Positions 1 through 9,331 of a DNA stretch of 64,000 bases are shown here, piece by piece. This DNA comes from Rhodococcus erythropolis NBRC 15567 (GTDB lineage: Bacteria; Actinomycetota; Actinomycetes; Mycobacteriales; Mycobacteriaceae), in assembly GCF_001552595.1 (NCBI RefSeq), contig NZ_BCRM01000024.1:57678-121677 (forward strand), read 5' to 3'. Position 1 is the first letter of the stretch. Every line of letters begins with the position of its first letter. The notes below the pieces were generated by a model that ran no database searches, had not been told where the DNA came from, and saw nothing but the letters and a program-made list of their open reading frames with translations. The position numbers and the translations under genes are program-made.

Positions 1-116
1 TCCGTCCGGTTCGTTTGGCGAAGAACCCGAAACCATCGCGCCATCGCGCCGATAAATGCGCCAGCCACGACCCGCACAAACACGGCCGACAACGCAAGAA
101 CCGCTAATGTCGTTAT

Positions 117-1073
117 GTGTCTGCAACCCAACGTGCTCGCTCCGGGGTACCGCTGGACAAGCGATCGCTCATCGTGACCGTCCCCGGCCTGCCCTGGTGG
201 GGAGTGATCCTGCTTGCTGCCGGTGTCACCGCCGTCGGCGTACTGATCGATGCAACCGGAGGCGGCGGCGAGCTCACCGCGGTGTTCTCGACGTTCTACT
301 TCCTGGGCTGTCTCTTCGCTGTGGTTGCCGCTTCGAACAAGGCTCTTTTCACCGCGATGGCCCAACCTCCGTTGCTGCTCTTCGCTGCGGTGCCGATCGG
401 GCACACGCTCATCGGCAAGGACAACAGCACCGCACTGCGCGACATCGCGATCAACATCGCGTACCCGTTGGTCAACCGCTTTCCGATCATGTTGGCCGCA
501 ACCGTCGTCGTGCTGATAATCGGCGGTTTCCGGTACTTCCTGCTCAATCAGCGTCCCACCGGGCCTGCGCGCTCGACCCGCTCCCGCCGCTCGGCGACCG
601 CCACCCGAGACTCCTCTGCGGCTGCCACGCGAGAACAATCCGCACCCGAGACCGGGCGTCGCCGCAGAGTCTCGGACGCGCCCGTCCCCGGGCCCCCGCG
701 TCGCCGCGCCCCCGAGGTGGACGAACAGCCCGCTTACCGAAGCGCTCCCCGGCGCGAACCGATCGAAGACGATCGCCCGCTGCCGCCCCGGAGAAGCCCA
801 CTGCCACCCAGGGTCGATCGCACGCACCAACCGCCTACGCGTCGCCCTCAGCCGGACAGCAGACCGACAGCAGACGACGACTACCCGTCGTACGGTCGCC
901 GCCGGGCGCCCGAGCCCAGTCCGTCGCCCAGGCGTGAGGAGCGGATGGAGCCCTTCTTCGCTTCGGGTGACGACGTATCGCCGCCGCTGCCCCCTCGCCG
1001 CCGCCCACCCGGAGTCGATCTTCCCGCGTATCCGCCGCCGCGAGTTCGGTACCGCGATCGCGAAGAGCCCTGA
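117..1073 (+). CDS. DUF6542-like membrane protein with Arg/Pro-rich tail
   Basis: Hypothetical 318-residue membrane protein. The first ~145 residues carry about four hydrophobic segments (near residues 18-35, 42-60, 65-85 and 120-140). The rest is a long, low-complexity Arg/Pro/Ser-rich cytoplasmic-type tail with many RRR and PPRR runs. This layout matches the actinobacterial DUF6542 group, found next to ispH and xseAB; the family name is from memory. The GTG start is forced, because an in-frame TAA lies at 105-107, and there is no clear Shine-Dalgarno, so leaderless translation is possible. It is convergent with ispH across a strong terminator. No biochemical role is known to me. Confidence 0.7.
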   Translation: MSATQRARSGVPLDKRSLIVTVPGLPWWGVILLAAGVTAVGVLIDATGGGGELTAVFSTFYFLGCLFAVVAASNKALFTAMAQPPLLLFAAVPIGHTLIGKDNSTALRDIAINIAYPLVNRFPIMLAATVVVLIIGGFRYFLLNQRPTGPARSTRSRRSATATRDSSAAATREQSAPETGRRRRVSDAPVPGPPRRRAPEVDEQPAYRSAPRREPIEDDRPLPPRRSPLPPRVDRTHQPPTRRPQPDSRPTADDDYPSYGRRRAPEPSPSPRREERMEPFFASGDDVSPPLPPRRRPPGVDLPAYPPPRVRYRDREEP

Positions 1074-1092
1074 CAGACGAGCCCAGTAGCAA

Positions 1093-1134
1093 AAAATGCG
1101 GGGCACCTTCCAGATGGAAGGTGCCCCGCATTTT
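1093..1134. terminator. Bidirectional intrinsic terminator
   Basis: A perfect 18-bp inverted repeat (arms 1093-1110 and 1117-1134, loop CAGATG) lies between the convergent DUF6542 gene and ispH. It has an A-run on the left and a T-run on the right, so it can terminate transcription from both sides. Confidence 0.9.
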
Positions 1135-1140
1135 CTTGTT

Positions 1141-2154
1141 CTAGGACGTGCGCGCTGCTCGCAATTCACGGGGAAGGGCGAACACCAGAGTCTCGTTGGC
1201 TGTGGTGACGGGCTGAACGTCGTTGTATCCGTGCTCGGCGAGAAGTTCGATCACGCCGCGCACGAGCACCTCGGGCACTGATGCGCCCGACGTGATGCCG
1301 ACGGTCTGGACACCCTCGAGCCACGCGAGATCGACCTCACGGGCGTAGTCGACCAGGTACGACGCGGCAGCGCCCGCCCCGAGCGCGACCTCGACCAGGC
1401 GAACCGAGTTGGACGAGTTCCGTGAACCCACCACGATCACGAGATCGCACTCGGGAGCCATCGCCTTGACCGCGACCTGACGGTTCTGCGTGGCGTAGCA
1501 GATGTCGTCGGACGGCGGGTCCTGCAGATTGGGGAAGCGCTCACGCAGGCGCGCGACAGTCTGCATCGTCTCGTCGACGCTCAGTGTGGTCTGGGAAAGC
1601 CAGATGACCTTCGACTCGTCACGAACCGTGACCGCGTCGACCGAATCCGGGCCGTCGACGATGGTGACGTGATCGGGAGCCTCACCTGCGGTGCCCTCGA
1701 CCTCCTCGTGGCCTTCGTGGCCGATGAGGAGAATGTCGTAATCGTCGCGAGCGAATCGCTTTGCTTCCTGGTGCACCTTCGTGACCAGGGGGCACGTAGC
1801 GTCGATCGTGCGCAGGTTCCGCTCGGCAGCCGAGTCGTGGACGGCCGGAGACACACCGTGCGCCGAGAACACGAGGAGTGATCCTTCCGGAACCTCGTCG
1901 GTTTCGTCGACGAAGATCACGCCTTGATCTTCGAGCGTCTCGACGACGTGGCGATTGTGGACGATCTCCTTACGCACGTAGATGGGTGCGCCGTGCTTCT
2001 CGAGCGCCTTCTCGACGGTCTCGACCGCGCGGTCGACGCCGGCGCAGTAGCCGCGAGGCTCGGCGAGGAGCACGCGCTTGGCGCTGCCCTTGCGGGTGGA
2101 CGGCGAATCAGCCGAGTGCGCGATACCGAGATTGAGAGGAACAGCCGAAGACAT
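1141..2154 (-). CDS. ispH: 4-hydroxy-3-methylbut-2-enyl diphosphate reductase
   Basis: Last enzyme of the MEP isoprenoid pathway. It reductively dehydroxylates HMBPP to IPP and DMAPP with a 4Fe-4S cluster in the cytosol. The 337-residue protein has the family's three cluster cysteines: Cys38 in PRGYCAGV, Cys121 in DATCPLV and Cys219 in [11 protein letters not shown]. It also has the conserved substrate-binding stretches IVHNRHVV and SAHGVSP. Length is normal for actinobacterial IspH with a ~25-residue N-terminal extension. It is divergent from the lipid-droplet protein/xseAB group, the same arrangement as lytB2 in mycobacteria. A second ispH copy elsewhere in the genome is possible. Confidence 0.97.
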
Positions 2155-2307
2155 GTGACCAGCCTACTGGCACCTCGAACGTGAGACACTCCGGCAAACG
2201 TGAACACCTCGGTTTCGGGCTCCGATCGAAGGTTCCGAAGTAAACGAGTACGGCCGTCACAGGCAAGTCGGCTACCGATTGTCGGAGCTTTGCGGCAAGC
2301 TGTGGGA

Positions 2308-2907
2308 ATGATCCGACCACCGTTCGTGGCGCGCGTTGCCGCGGGACTCGCCGTCACCGCGATGGAAGAGGCAAAGAAGTTGCCCACCACCGCTGTCGCC
2401 CTGCCGATGACCGCCGTGAGCCAGATGCTGCAGACAAGCATGCGCGTGCAGCAGTCGATCACCTCGTTGGCGATCAAGGGCGATCAGGCATTCGCACTGA
2501 TCAACTGGTCTTCCGAGGACGAACAGCCCGAGTGGGCGGTCTTCGACGAGGACGCCGACGCTCCCGCGGACTCGGCGTCGACCACCGGCGCGACCACCGC
2601 TGACACCCCGACCAACGCCGGACGCTTCGCGCTCTACTCGCTCGAGCCGACTGCCCCCATCGAGGAGCCCGCACCCGGCGCCGAGTCCGAATCCGCGGCA
2701 GCTACGACGGACGGACCTGCCGAAGAGCCCGAGATCGTCACCGAACTCGACTACCCCAACCTCACACTCGCACAGCTCCGTGCGCGTATCCGGACGCTCA
2801 GCATCGACGAGCTGACCGCCGTCCTGGACTACGAGAATGCGACGCTCGCCCGCGCACCGTTCCAGACCATGCTCACCAACCGCATCACCACAGCCAAGGC
2901 AAAGTGA
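2308..2907 (+). CDS. Lipid-droplet-associated protein family (Rv1109c-like)
   Basis: 199-residue protein starting [20 protein letters not shown]. An amphipathic, Ala-rich N-terminal helix region (about residues 1-70) is followed by an acidic Pro/Ala/Thr-rich linker. The C-terminal segment ([27 protein letters not shown]) resembles a helix-loop-helix element. Proteins of this family beside xseA are annotated as lipid-droplet-associated in actinobacteria (family knowledge). Binding to the triacylglycerol droplet surface is inferred, not shown. The ATG at 2308 fits the family start; a GTG at 2200 would add 36 poorly conserved residues. The stop overlaps the xseA start in GTGA, so the two are translationally coupled. 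Confidence 0.75.
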   Translation: MIRPPFVARVAAGLAVTAMEEAKKLPTTAVALPMTAVSQMLQTSMRVQQSITSLAIKGDQAFALINWSSEDEQPEWAVFDEDADAPADSASTTGATTADTPTNAGRFALYSLEPTAPIEEPAPGAESESAAATTDGPAEEPEIVTELDYPNLTLAQLRARIRTLSIDELTAVLDYENATLARAPFQTMLTNRITTAKAK

Positions 2908-4169
2908 CTTCCGCAACGCCCCCCGCTTCATCGCAGCGATCGTCCGGCGCCAGCAGCGCTGAGCAGCCGTGGCCGGTCCGCACGGTTTCCGCCAAGGTCG
3001 CCGGCTGGATCGATCGACTCGGCAGCATCTGGGTCGAAGGTCAGATCACACAGATCAATGCACGCCCCGGTACCCGGACGGCCTTTCTCGTTCTGCGTGA
3101 TCCGTCGGCAGACATGTCGCTGTCGATCACATGCTCACCACAGTTGTTGCACAACTCTCCGGTGCCGTTGACCGAGGGCTCGCGTGTGGTGATGTTCGGC
3201 AAGCTCTCGTTCTACACCGGACGCGGAACGGTGTCGTTGCGTGTCACCGAGATTCGCGCCGTGGGTATCGGTGAGCTGCTGGCCCGCATCGAGAGACTGC
3301 GCGCCTTGCTCGCCGCGGAGGGCTTGTTCGATCCGAGACTCAAACGGCCTCTTCCGTTTCTGCCCGGCACGATCGGCCTGATCACGGGCCGAGCCAGCGC
3401 GGCCGAAAAGGACGTCGTCTCGGTCGCCCACCGTCGCTGGCCCGCAGTGGCTATCGCGGTTCGTAACACCGCGGTGCAGGGCCCCACTGCTGTTCCCCAG
3501 ATCATCGAAGCGCTGAAGGAACTCGACGCCAACCCGGTAGTCGACGTCATCATCCTCGCTCGCGGCGGCGGTAGCGTCGAGGATCTCCTGCCGTTCTCCG
3601 ACGAAGCGCTGTGCCGCGCCATCGTGGCCTGCACGACGCCGATCGTCAGTGCCATCGGCCACGAGCCGGACAGCCCGCTCAGTGACCACGTCGCCGACCT
3701 GCGCGCAGCCACACCCACCGACGCGGCCAAGCGCGTCGTACCCGATGCGGTTGCGGAAGCTGCTCTGGTTGCGGATCTTCGTGACCGCAGCGCTGCGGCA
3801 CTGCGCAGCTGGGTCAAGCGTGAGTCTCACCTGATCGAACAGTTGCGCACTCGACCGGTCATGGCATCACCACTGCTCGCGGTGGACCGTCGCGCCGAAG
3901 AGGTCGAAAGGCTCCAGGCCGCCGGGCGACGCGATGTGACTCGGTTGATCGACTCCGAGTCCCGAACGATCGAGCATCTGCGCGCCCGGCTCACCACGCT
4001 GGGCCCCGCTGCGACGCTGGCCCGCGGGTACGCAGTCGTGCAACGTGTTGTCGCCGACGGCGATCCGGAGGTTCTGCGCTCGGTCGAGGACGCGCCACCC
4101 GGAACCCAGATTCGAGTTCGACTTGCAGACGGCGCCGTTCGCGCCGCAGTGATGGGAAGAGAAAAATGA
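2904..4169 (+). CDS. xseA: Exodeoxyribonuclease VII large subunit
   Basis: Catalytic subunit of ExoVII, which degrades single-stranded DNA from both ends to acid-soluble oligonucleotides. In order, the 421-residue protein has an N-terminal OB fold ([20 protein letters not shown], about residues 28-120), then the catalytic core with [14 protein letters not shown], the [13 protein letters not shown] motif and [20 protein letters not shown]-terminal helical region with LARGYAVVQ follows. The GTG start overlaps the preceding stop and its own TGA overlaps the xseB ATG, so the order lipid-droplet protein-xseA-xseB is one tight operon. Length is typical. Confidence 0.97.
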   Translation: MTSATPPASSQRSSGASSAEQPWPVRTVSAKVAGWIDRLGSIWVEGQITQINARPGTRTAFLVLRDPSADMSLSITCSPQLLHNSPVPLTEGSRVVMFGKLSFYTGRGTVSLRVTEIRAVGIGELLARIERLRALLAAEGLFDPRLKRPLPFLPGTIGLITGRASAAEKDVVSVAHRRWPAVAIAVRNTAVQGPTAVPQIIEALKELDANPVVDVIILARGGGSVEDLLPFSDEALCRAIVACTTPIVSAIGHEPDSPLSDHVADLRAATPTDAAKRVVPDAVAEAALVADLRDRSAAALRSWVKRESHLIEQLRTRPVMASPLLAVDRRAEEVERLQAAGRRDVTRLIDSESRTIEHLRARLTTLGPAATLARGYAVVQRVVADGDPEVLRSVEDAPPGTQIRVRLADGAVRAAVMGREK

Positions 4170-4384
4170 GCAACGCCACCGACACCGACATCAACGAACT
4201 CGGCTACGAAGCAGCCCGCGACGAATTGGTGAGCGTCGTGAAGATTCTCGAACAGGGCGGCCTGGACCTCGACGCGTCACTCTCACTGTGGGAGCGAGGC
4301 GAAGCGTTGGCCAAGCGCTGTGAAGAGCATTTGGCCGGCGCCAGGGCTCGCGTCGAAAAGGCTCTGGCCGAAGCGGACGAGTAA
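4166..4384 (+). CDS. xseB: Exodeoxyribonuclease VII small subunit
   Basis: 72-residue helical protein with the family core [43 protein letters not shown]. It binds several copies per XseA and is needed for ExoVII activity (family knowledge). Translation starts at an ATG inside the xseA stop (ATGA). It is the last gene of the operon and is convergent with the DUF4245 gene, with only 21 bp between them and no obvious terminator hairpin. Confidence 0.95.
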   Translation: MSNATDTDINELGYEAARDELVSVVKILEQGGLDLDASLSLWERGEALAKRCEEHLAGARARVEKALAEADE

Positions 4385-4405
4385 CGTCCGCTCCGACCGG
4401 AAATC

Positions 4406-4975
4406 CTATGGCGTGATCGGCTGCGCTGCGCCGACCTTCTCGGCAAGAATCCGGAACTCTTCCGGCGTCGCCGCGCCCGTGAGCAACAGGCGAACATCCC
4501 CGACGTCCGTGACCCAGATCGACTCGACACCTTCGCCGCCGAAGACGTTCCACGTGTCGGCACCGACGGTCTCGACTCCCGTCGCGAATCGCTGTCCACC
4601 GGCAACGTGTGACACCAACGGGAATTCCTCGGCGTTGCTCTGTGTCAGCTGAATGTAGCGACCGCTGGTCGTGATGAATCCCACAGTGCTCGAATCTCCG
4701 CCGCCGTCGCCGGAGATGATTTTGCGACTGCCGGAGTTCGGGGTCCACCCGTCCGGAACACCGGGATTACGGATGGGAAATCCGAGTTCCTTCGCGTCGT
4801 AGTTCAGAGCTGCGTCCACGTCGACGCTCGGGATAGGCCCCTGCGTCGGGCCGCCAGGACTGAACGTGCACTGGCTGGCGATGCCCGCAATGATGATGCA
4901 GAACAGCACCAACGGTACGAGAGACCAGACCATGTCTTTGTTGTCTTCGAGAATGCGGGGTTTCTTCGATGCCAC
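4406..4975 (-). CDS. DUF4245 domain membrane-anchored protein
   Basis: 189-residue protein: a short basic N-terminus (SKKPRILEDNKDMVWS), one transmembrane segment at about residues 16-35 (LVPLVLFCIIIAGIAS), then an extracytoplasmic DUF4245 domain with GWTPNSGSRKI and an IWVTDVGDVRLLLTGAA-type core. Function unknown. The same gene sits beside glpX in mycobacteria (about Rv1100, from memory). The GTG start at 4975 is preceded by GGGGGT. A much longer upstream reading frame runs antisense through glpX and is not believable as protein. Confidence 0.85.
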   Translation of the reverse strand: MASKKPRILEDNKDMVWSLVPLVLFCIIIAGIASQCTFSPGGPTQGPIPSVDVDAALNYDAKELGFPIRNPGVPDGWTPNSGSRKIISGDGGGDSSTVGFITTSGRYIQLTQSNAEEFPLVSHVAGGQRFATGVETVGADTWNVFGGEGVESIWVTDVGDVRLLLTGAATPEEFRILAEKVGAAQPITP

Positions 4976-5155
4976 ACCCCCAGTATCCAGGTACTGCGCA
5001 GTAGATACGATTCCCGGTCCCCTTCGAGCGAGACAAAACGTCGCAGCAGCGACCCGACAGCGCACGTAGCCGCTCCCATCTGGGACAATGACGCCTGAAG
5101 AAACCACTGCGTCGACACACCCCGTCGACCGCGACCGCGCCAGGAGGCACCGCAC

Positions 5156-6190
5156 ATGACGGCCAGCAGCACTCATCGTGAGACCCCGGACCGTAACCTC
5201 GCACTCGAATTGGTCCGAGTCACCGAAGCCGGTGCTATGGCTGCCGGCCGCTGGGTAGGCCGCGGCGACAAGGAAGGCGGCGACGGAGCAGCCGTCGACG
5301 CTATGCGTCAGCTCGTCTCCTCCGTCTCGATGCGCGGCATCGTCGTCATCGGTGAGGGCGAGAAGGACGAAGCGCCGATGCTGTTCAACGGCGAAGAGGT
5401 CGGAAACGGCGACGGTCCCGACTGTGACTTCGCCGTCGACCCGGTCGACGGCACCACCTTGATGTCCAAGGGCATGCCCAACGCGATCTCCGTTCTGGCT
5501 GTTGCCGAGCGCGGCGCGATGTTCGATCCGTCGGCCGTGTTCTACATGGAGAAGATCGCTGTCGGACCGGATGCTGCAGATGTCATCGACATCAGCGCAC
5601 CGATCGCCGAGAACATCAAGCGCGTCGCCAAGGTCAAGAAGGCGTCGGTCTCCGACATCACGATCTGCATCCTGGACCGCCCGCGTCACAACCAGCTGAT
5701 CCAGGACGTGCGCGACACCGGCGCTCGTATCCGTCTGATCTCCGACGGTGACGTTGCCGGCGCCATCGCCGCAGCGCGTCCCGAGTCCGGCACCGACATG
5801 CTCGTCGGCATCGGCGGAACGCCTGAGGGCATCATCGCCGCAGCAGCCATGCGCTGCATGGGTGGATCGCTGCAGGGCAAGCTCGCACCCACCGACGACG
5901 AAGAGCGCCAGAAGGCCATCGACGCCGGTCATGATCTCGATCGGATCCTGACCACCGAAGATCTCGTCTCCGGCGAGAACGTATTCTTCTGCGCCACGGG
6001 CGTCACCGATGGTGACCTGCTGCGCGGTGTCCGCTACTACGGCGGCGGCGCCAGCACGCAGTCCATCGTGATGCGTAGCAAGTCCGGCACCGTTCGCATG
6101 ATCGACGCGTACCACCGTCTCGAGAAGCTGCGTGAGTACAGCTCCGTCGACTTCGACGGCGAAGAGGGCGCGGTTCCCCCGACGTTCTGA
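5156..6190 (+). CDS. glpX: Class II fructose-1,6-bisphosphatase
   Basis: Hydrolyses fructose-1,6-bisphosphate to fructose-6-phosphate in gluconeogenesis. GlpX is the main FBPase of mycobacteria and corynebacteria. The 344-residue protein has the metal/phosphate sites [11 protein letters not shown] (66-76) and DPVDGTT (95-101), plus GDVAGAI and [14 protein letters not shown] of the inositol-monophosphatase-like fold. The ATG at 5156 has AGGAGG 9 bases upstream. It is divergent from DUF4245 and followed by a large palindrome before fumC. Confidence 0.97.
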   Translation: MTASSTHRETPDRNLALELVRVTEAGAMAAGRWVGRGDKEGGDGAAVDAMRQLVSSVSMRGIVVIGEGEKDEAPMLFNGEEVGNGDGPDCDFAVDPVDGTTLMSKGMPNAISVLAVAERGAMFDPSAVFYMEKIAVGPDAADVIDISAPIAENIKRVAKVKKASVSDITICILDRPRHNQLIQDVRDTGARIRLISDGDVAGAIAAARPESGTDMLVGIGGTPEGIIAAAAMRCMGGSLQGKLAPTDDEERQKAIDAGHDLDRILTTEDLVSGENVFFCATGVTDGDLLRGVRYYGGGASTQSIVMRSKSGTVRMIDAYHRLEKLREYSSVDFDGEEGAVPPTF

Positions 6191-6200
6191 TCGGCTCCGC

Positions 6201-6246
6201 CCCGTGAGCGGTTAGGGAGTCCCTGCACTCCTTAACCGCTCACGGG
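6201..6246. repeat. Large palindromic intergenic element (glpX-fumC)
   Basis: Inverted repeat with 20-bp arms (6201-6220 and 6227-6246) and a CCCTGC loop. The arms match except for one G:U-type position. It sits 11 bp after the glpX stop and could terminate glpX, but no T-run follows, which is unusual for an intrinsic terminator. It may be a dispersed palindromic repeat of the genus. Confidence 0.75.
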
Positions 6247-6291
6247 GGACGTAGTCCCCTACCCGCCCTCCAAAAGTGGCAATGTGGAGCC

Positions 6292-7707
6292 ATGACGGAG
6301 AGCAACGATCAACAGTTCCGAATCGAACACGACACCATGGGCGAAGTTCGGGTGCCCATCGACGCACTGTGGCGGGCACAGACGCAGCGTGCAGTCGAGA
6401 ACTTCCCGATCAGCGGGCGCCCACTCGAGCGCACCCAGATCCGCGCAATGGGCTTGCTGAAAGCAGCGTGTGCGCAGGTCAACAAGGACCTCGGACTGCT
6501 CGACGCGGACAAGGCCGACGCAATCATCGCCGCAGCGAACGAGATCGCCGAAGGCAAGCACGACGATCAGTTCCCCATCGACGTCTTCCAGACCGGCTCG
6601 GGAACCAGCTCGAACATGAACGCCAACGAGGTCATCGCGTCCATCGCGAAGGCCGCGGGCGTGGACGTACACCCCAATGATCACGTCAACATGTCGCAGT
6701 CCTCCAACGACACCTTCCCCACCGCCACGCACGTCGCAGCTACCGAAGCAGCGGTCACCGATCTTGTTCCGGCACTGGAACATCTGCATGCTGCGCTTGC
6801 CACGAAGGCGTCCGAGTGGAAGACCGTCGTCAAATCCGGACGCACCCACCTGATGGACGCTGTGCCGGTCACGCTCGGTCAGGAGTTCGGTGGCTACGCA
6901 CGTCAGATCGAGGCCGGCATCGAGCGCGTCAACGCAACACTCCCCCGCCTCGGCGAGTTGCCGATCGGCGGAACAGCAGTCGGCACCGGTCTCAATGCTC
7001 CGGATGGATTCGGCCCCAAAGTTGTTGCCGAGCTGGTCAAGTCGACAGGCGTCGACGCGCTGACTCCGGCGAAGAACAGCTTCGAAGCGCAAGCCGCGCG
7101 CGACGGACTGGTCGAAGCATCGGGCGCGTTGCGGACCATCGCCGTCTCACTGACGAAGATTGCCAACGACATTCGGTGGATGGGATCGGGTCCGCTGACC
7201 GGACTCGGCGAGATCGCACTCCCCGATCTGCAGCCGGGTAGCTCGATCATGCCCGGCAAGGTGAACCCGGTCCTGCCCGAGGCAACCACTCAGGTTGCGG
7301 CTCAGGTGATCGGAAACGACGCCGCCATCGCGTGGGGTGGCGCTGCCGGAGCGTTCGAACTCAACGTCTACATCCCGGTCATGGCTCGCAACCTGCTGGA
7401 GTCGTTCACCTTGCTGGCCAACGTCTCTCGACTGTTCGCCGACAAGTGTGTCAGCGGACTGGTCGCGCACGAGGAGCACCTCAAGACACTCGCCGAATCG
7501 TCACCGTCGATCGTGACGCCCCTCAACTCGGCGATCGGTTACGAGGAAGCCGCGGCCGTCGCGAAGCAGGCACTCAAAGAGAAGAAGACGATCCGCCAGG
7601 TCGTCATCGAGCGCGGACTCGTCCCGGACAAGCTGAGCGAGGAGGAACTCGACAAGCGTCTCGACGTTCTGGCGATGGCGAAGGTCAAGGTCAAGGTCAA
7701 GGACTGA
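6292..7707 (+). CDS. fumC: Class II fumarate hydratase
   Basis: Oxygen-stable TCA-cycle fumarase that interconverts fumarate and malate as a homotetramer. The 471-residue protein has the superfamily signature [11 protein letters not shown] (about 316-326), the substrate stretches [14 protein letters not shown] and SSNDTFPTA, and the C-terminal fumarase extension. Length is normal. The 3' end carries three copies of an AAGGTC hexanucleotide that encode a short KVKVKVK tail, a local slippage-prone repeat. A perfect hairpin terminator follows 10 bp later. Confidence 0.97.
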   Translation: MTESNDQQFRIEHDTMGEVRVPIDALWRAQTQRAVENFPISGRPLERTQIRAMGLLKAACAQVNKDLGLLDADKADAIIAAANEIAEGKHDDQFPIDVFQTGSGTSSNMNANEVIASIAKAAGVDVHPNDHVNMSQSSNDTFPTATHVAATEAAVTDLVPALEHLHAALATKASEWKTVVKSGRTHLMDAVPVTLGQEFGGYARQIEAGIERVNATLPRLGELPIGGTAVGTGLNAPDGFGPKVVAELVKSTGVDALTPAKNSFEAQAARDGLVEASGALRTIAVSLTKIANDIRWMGSGPLTGLGEIALPDLQPGSSIMPGKVNPVLPEATTQVAAQVIGNDAAIAWGGAAGAFELNVYIPVMARNLLESFTLLANVSRLFADKCVSGLVAHEEHLKTLAESSPSIVTPLNSAIGYEEAAAVAKQALKEKKTIRQVVIERGLVPDKLSEEELDKRLDVLAMAKVKVKVKD

Positions 7708-7717
7708 ACAAACAACA

Positions 7718-7754
7718 GAGTGGCGGTTTCCACTTCGGAAACCGCCACTCTTTT
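7718..7754. terminator. Bidirectional intrinsic terminator after fumC
   Basis: Perfect 14-bp stem (7718-7731 with 7737-7750), 5-base loop, then TTTT. It separates fumC from the convergent dehydrogenase-like gene that ends at 7757. Confidence 0.9.
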
Positions 7755-7756
7755 CC

Positions 7757-8428
7757 CTACACCGTGGTGGTTGCGCGCCACTCGTCGGTGCGATCGGGGC
7801 TCGCCTCGGCCAATGCCTTCAACGTCGATTCTCGATCGAAGTCCTTGCCGTACACCGGAGTTCCCGGCTGCTGACGCCAGGAATCGTCGATCGTTCCCGC
7901 ATCGACAGGATCGAAGCCCAACTGATTGATCAGATCGAACACGACCTGCTTGTTCGCGTCGTCGTCGCCGGCGATGGGTAGCGCAATGCGCCCCTCTGCA
8001 CCTTCGGGAAGCCCCTTCTCGAGGAGATGCTTCCACCAGATTCCGTTGAACGCCTTGAATACCGGTACACCCAGGCGCTCCTGCACCCATCCGCTTTCGG
8101 TCTGTCCGTCCTCGATGGCCGAGATCAGACCGTCACGCTGTTGCGGGTAGTAGTTGTTGGTCTCGATGACCGGGGCACCGGCGACCGCACCGCTGAGGAT
8201 CCCCGCCGGTAGATCGACCACGTTCTTCTGCGGAATGCTCACGATGACCAGCTCGGCGCCCTCGGCGGCCTCGGTGCTGCGGACTGCCTTCGCGCCCGTC
8301 TCCGCTTCCAGTTCTGCAAGGGTGTCCGGTGTCCGCGAATTCGAGACGCGCACGTCGTGACCGAGCGCAGCGAGCCTACGTGTGAGCGTGCCACCGATCT
8401 GACCGGCTCCGATGATTCCGATGCGCAT
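7757..8428 (-). CDS. NADPH-dependent F420 reductase-like / NAD(P)-binding dehydrogenase
   Basis: 223-residue Rossmann protein beginning MRIGIIGAGQIGGTLTRRLA (GxGxxG nucleotide site at residues 7-12), followed by RVSNSRTPDTL and the helix-strand pattern of the NADP oxidoreductase coenzyme F420-dependent family. Members typically reduce F420 with NADPH or are uncharacterised dehydrogenases; the substrate here cannot be told from sequence. The start at 8428 is preceded by AGGAGCAGGGTC, an upstream in-frame start lacks an RBS. It stands next to a deazaflavin-type reductase gene in the same orientation, which fits an F420 context (inference). Confidence 0.85.
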   Translation of the reverse strand: MRIGIIGAGQIGGTLTRRLAALGHDVRVSNSRTPDTLAELEAETGAKAVRSTEAAEGAELVIVSIPQKNVVDLPAGILSGAVAGAPVIETNNYYPQQRDGLISAIEDGQTESGWVQERLGVPVFKAFNGIWWKHLLEKGLPEGAEGRIALPIAGDDDANKQVVFDLINQLGFDPVDAGTIDDSWRQQPGTPVYGKDFDRESTLKALAEASPDRTDEWRATTTV

Positions 8429-8535
8429 GACCCTGCTCCTTCGTCGTGTGCAGTGGCGATCGCGCCACCGCTGCATTCGTCAACGACGAGAACGCACCGG
8501 GTCATTCCGTACCGACTACTTCAACTCCCATTGAT

Positions 8536-8991
8536 TCAATCGGTTGACGGATCGAGTTCGAGCCTGATGCGAACACTGACCGGATCGGTCTGCAATCCGC
8601 GAAAGGCAGAGGCCGTCAGCGCCGATCTGAACTTCCCCGACGTGAATGTCTTCACCCGCGCCGGGACGTCGTCGTCTGGCATGATCTGGGCCTGTCCGTC
8701 CACCCACTCGCCGCGGCGACGGATCCGAACCTTCGGCGTCGCAGAGATATTGGCGCCCCAACCCCTGTCGATGCCATGCTGCGCGATGACCCACGCCTCG
8801 TCGCCGTCGTAGGTGATCGCAACGGGCACTCGGCGGGTCAGACCGGTTCGGCGTCCAACCGTCTCGATCTCGGTCATCAACGACGGCATCAAACCGATCC
8901 GATTCAATCCGGTGACCAGCGGATTGGCGAAATACTTCCCGACTGCGACTTCGATTCTTCGTTTTCGTGCAACTGACGTCGGTACCGGCAT
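8536..8991 (-). CDS. Deazaflavin-dependent nitroreductase family protein (Ddn-like)
   Basis: 151-residue split-beta-barrel protein of the F420H2-dependent Ddn/nitroreductase group. Visible motifs are GLMPSLMTEIETVGRRTGLTRRVPVAI, GDEAWVIAQHG.DRGWGANI and the conserved RRRGEW.DGQAQ segment. Such enzymes use reduced F420 to reduce quinones, enones or nitro compounds. The start at 8991 has a strong GGAGGAGAGGAA site just upstream. It is divergent from the TetR/efflux module. Substrate unknown. Confidence 0.88.
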   Translation of the reverse strand: MPVPTSVARKRRIEVAVGKYFANPLVTGLNRIGLMPSLMTEIETVGRRTGLTRRVPVAITYDGDEAWVIAQHGIDRGWGANISATPKVRIRRRGEWVDGQAQIMPDDDVPARVKTFTSGKFRSALTASAFRGLQTDPVSVRIRLELDPSTD

Positions 8992-9114
8992 GCCGTTTCC
9001 TCTCCTCCGGAGCTGGCGCTCGAAGCAACAGCTCTATACCGCACGATATAACCACTGATCCGGGAGTTTTGCCACCATGAATATCGATCAATACCCACTA
9101 CCTGCACACAACAC

Positions 9115-9144
9115 TTGACTGTGTCTGTCGGTTACATCTAGTCT
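9115..9144 (+). promoter_or_regulatory. Candidate sigma-70-type promoter upstream of leader peptide and tetR
   Basis: TTGACT at 9115-9120 and TAGTCT at 9139-9144, with 18 bp spacing, in an otherwise non-coding stretch (8992-9185). Transcription from here would enter the short leader ORF at 9186 and then the TetR gene. Assigned by eye. Confidence 0.4.
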
Positions 9145-9185
9145 CAGATTCGTTCCTATACCGATCGACATACTGGGAGGCAGTG

Positions 9186-9218
9186 ATGAACACACCTCGA
9201 GACACCTCGTTGCCATGA
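9186..9218 (+). CDS. Possible 10-residue leader peptide
   Basis: ATG at 9186 sits 5 bases after a strong GGGAGG site (9175-9180). The frame reads MNTPRDTSLP and stops at TGA 9216-9218. That stop overlaps an ATG at 9215 that is in frame with the TetR gene (ATGA). The arrangement of strong ribosome site, tiny ORF and coupled start resembles leader peptides ahead of inducible resistance genes, but nothing in the peptide itself is diagnostic. It may be chance. Confidence 0.35.
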   Translation: MNTPRDTSLP

Positions 9219-9331
9219 CCGGCCCGCAGACGCGTTGTCCGATCGCCGCAGCGCGTCGCAAGTGGGGAGTACCAAGAGAATCAGCGGCACCAGATGAATC
9301 GAACAGCTCTGCGATTGCATACGATGGCGGG

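Noticed and set aside
56..937. 293-codon ORF in another frame of the DUF6542 gene
   Set aside because: Arg-rich, low-complexity translation with no family resemblance. The membrane protein frame at 117 has clear transmembrane segments.
4976..6115. N-terminal extension of the DUF4245 frame (about 380 codons) antisense to glpX
   Set aside because: It overlaps the whole of a clear glpX gene. A proper GTG with RBS exists at 4975, and the extension has no recognisable domain.
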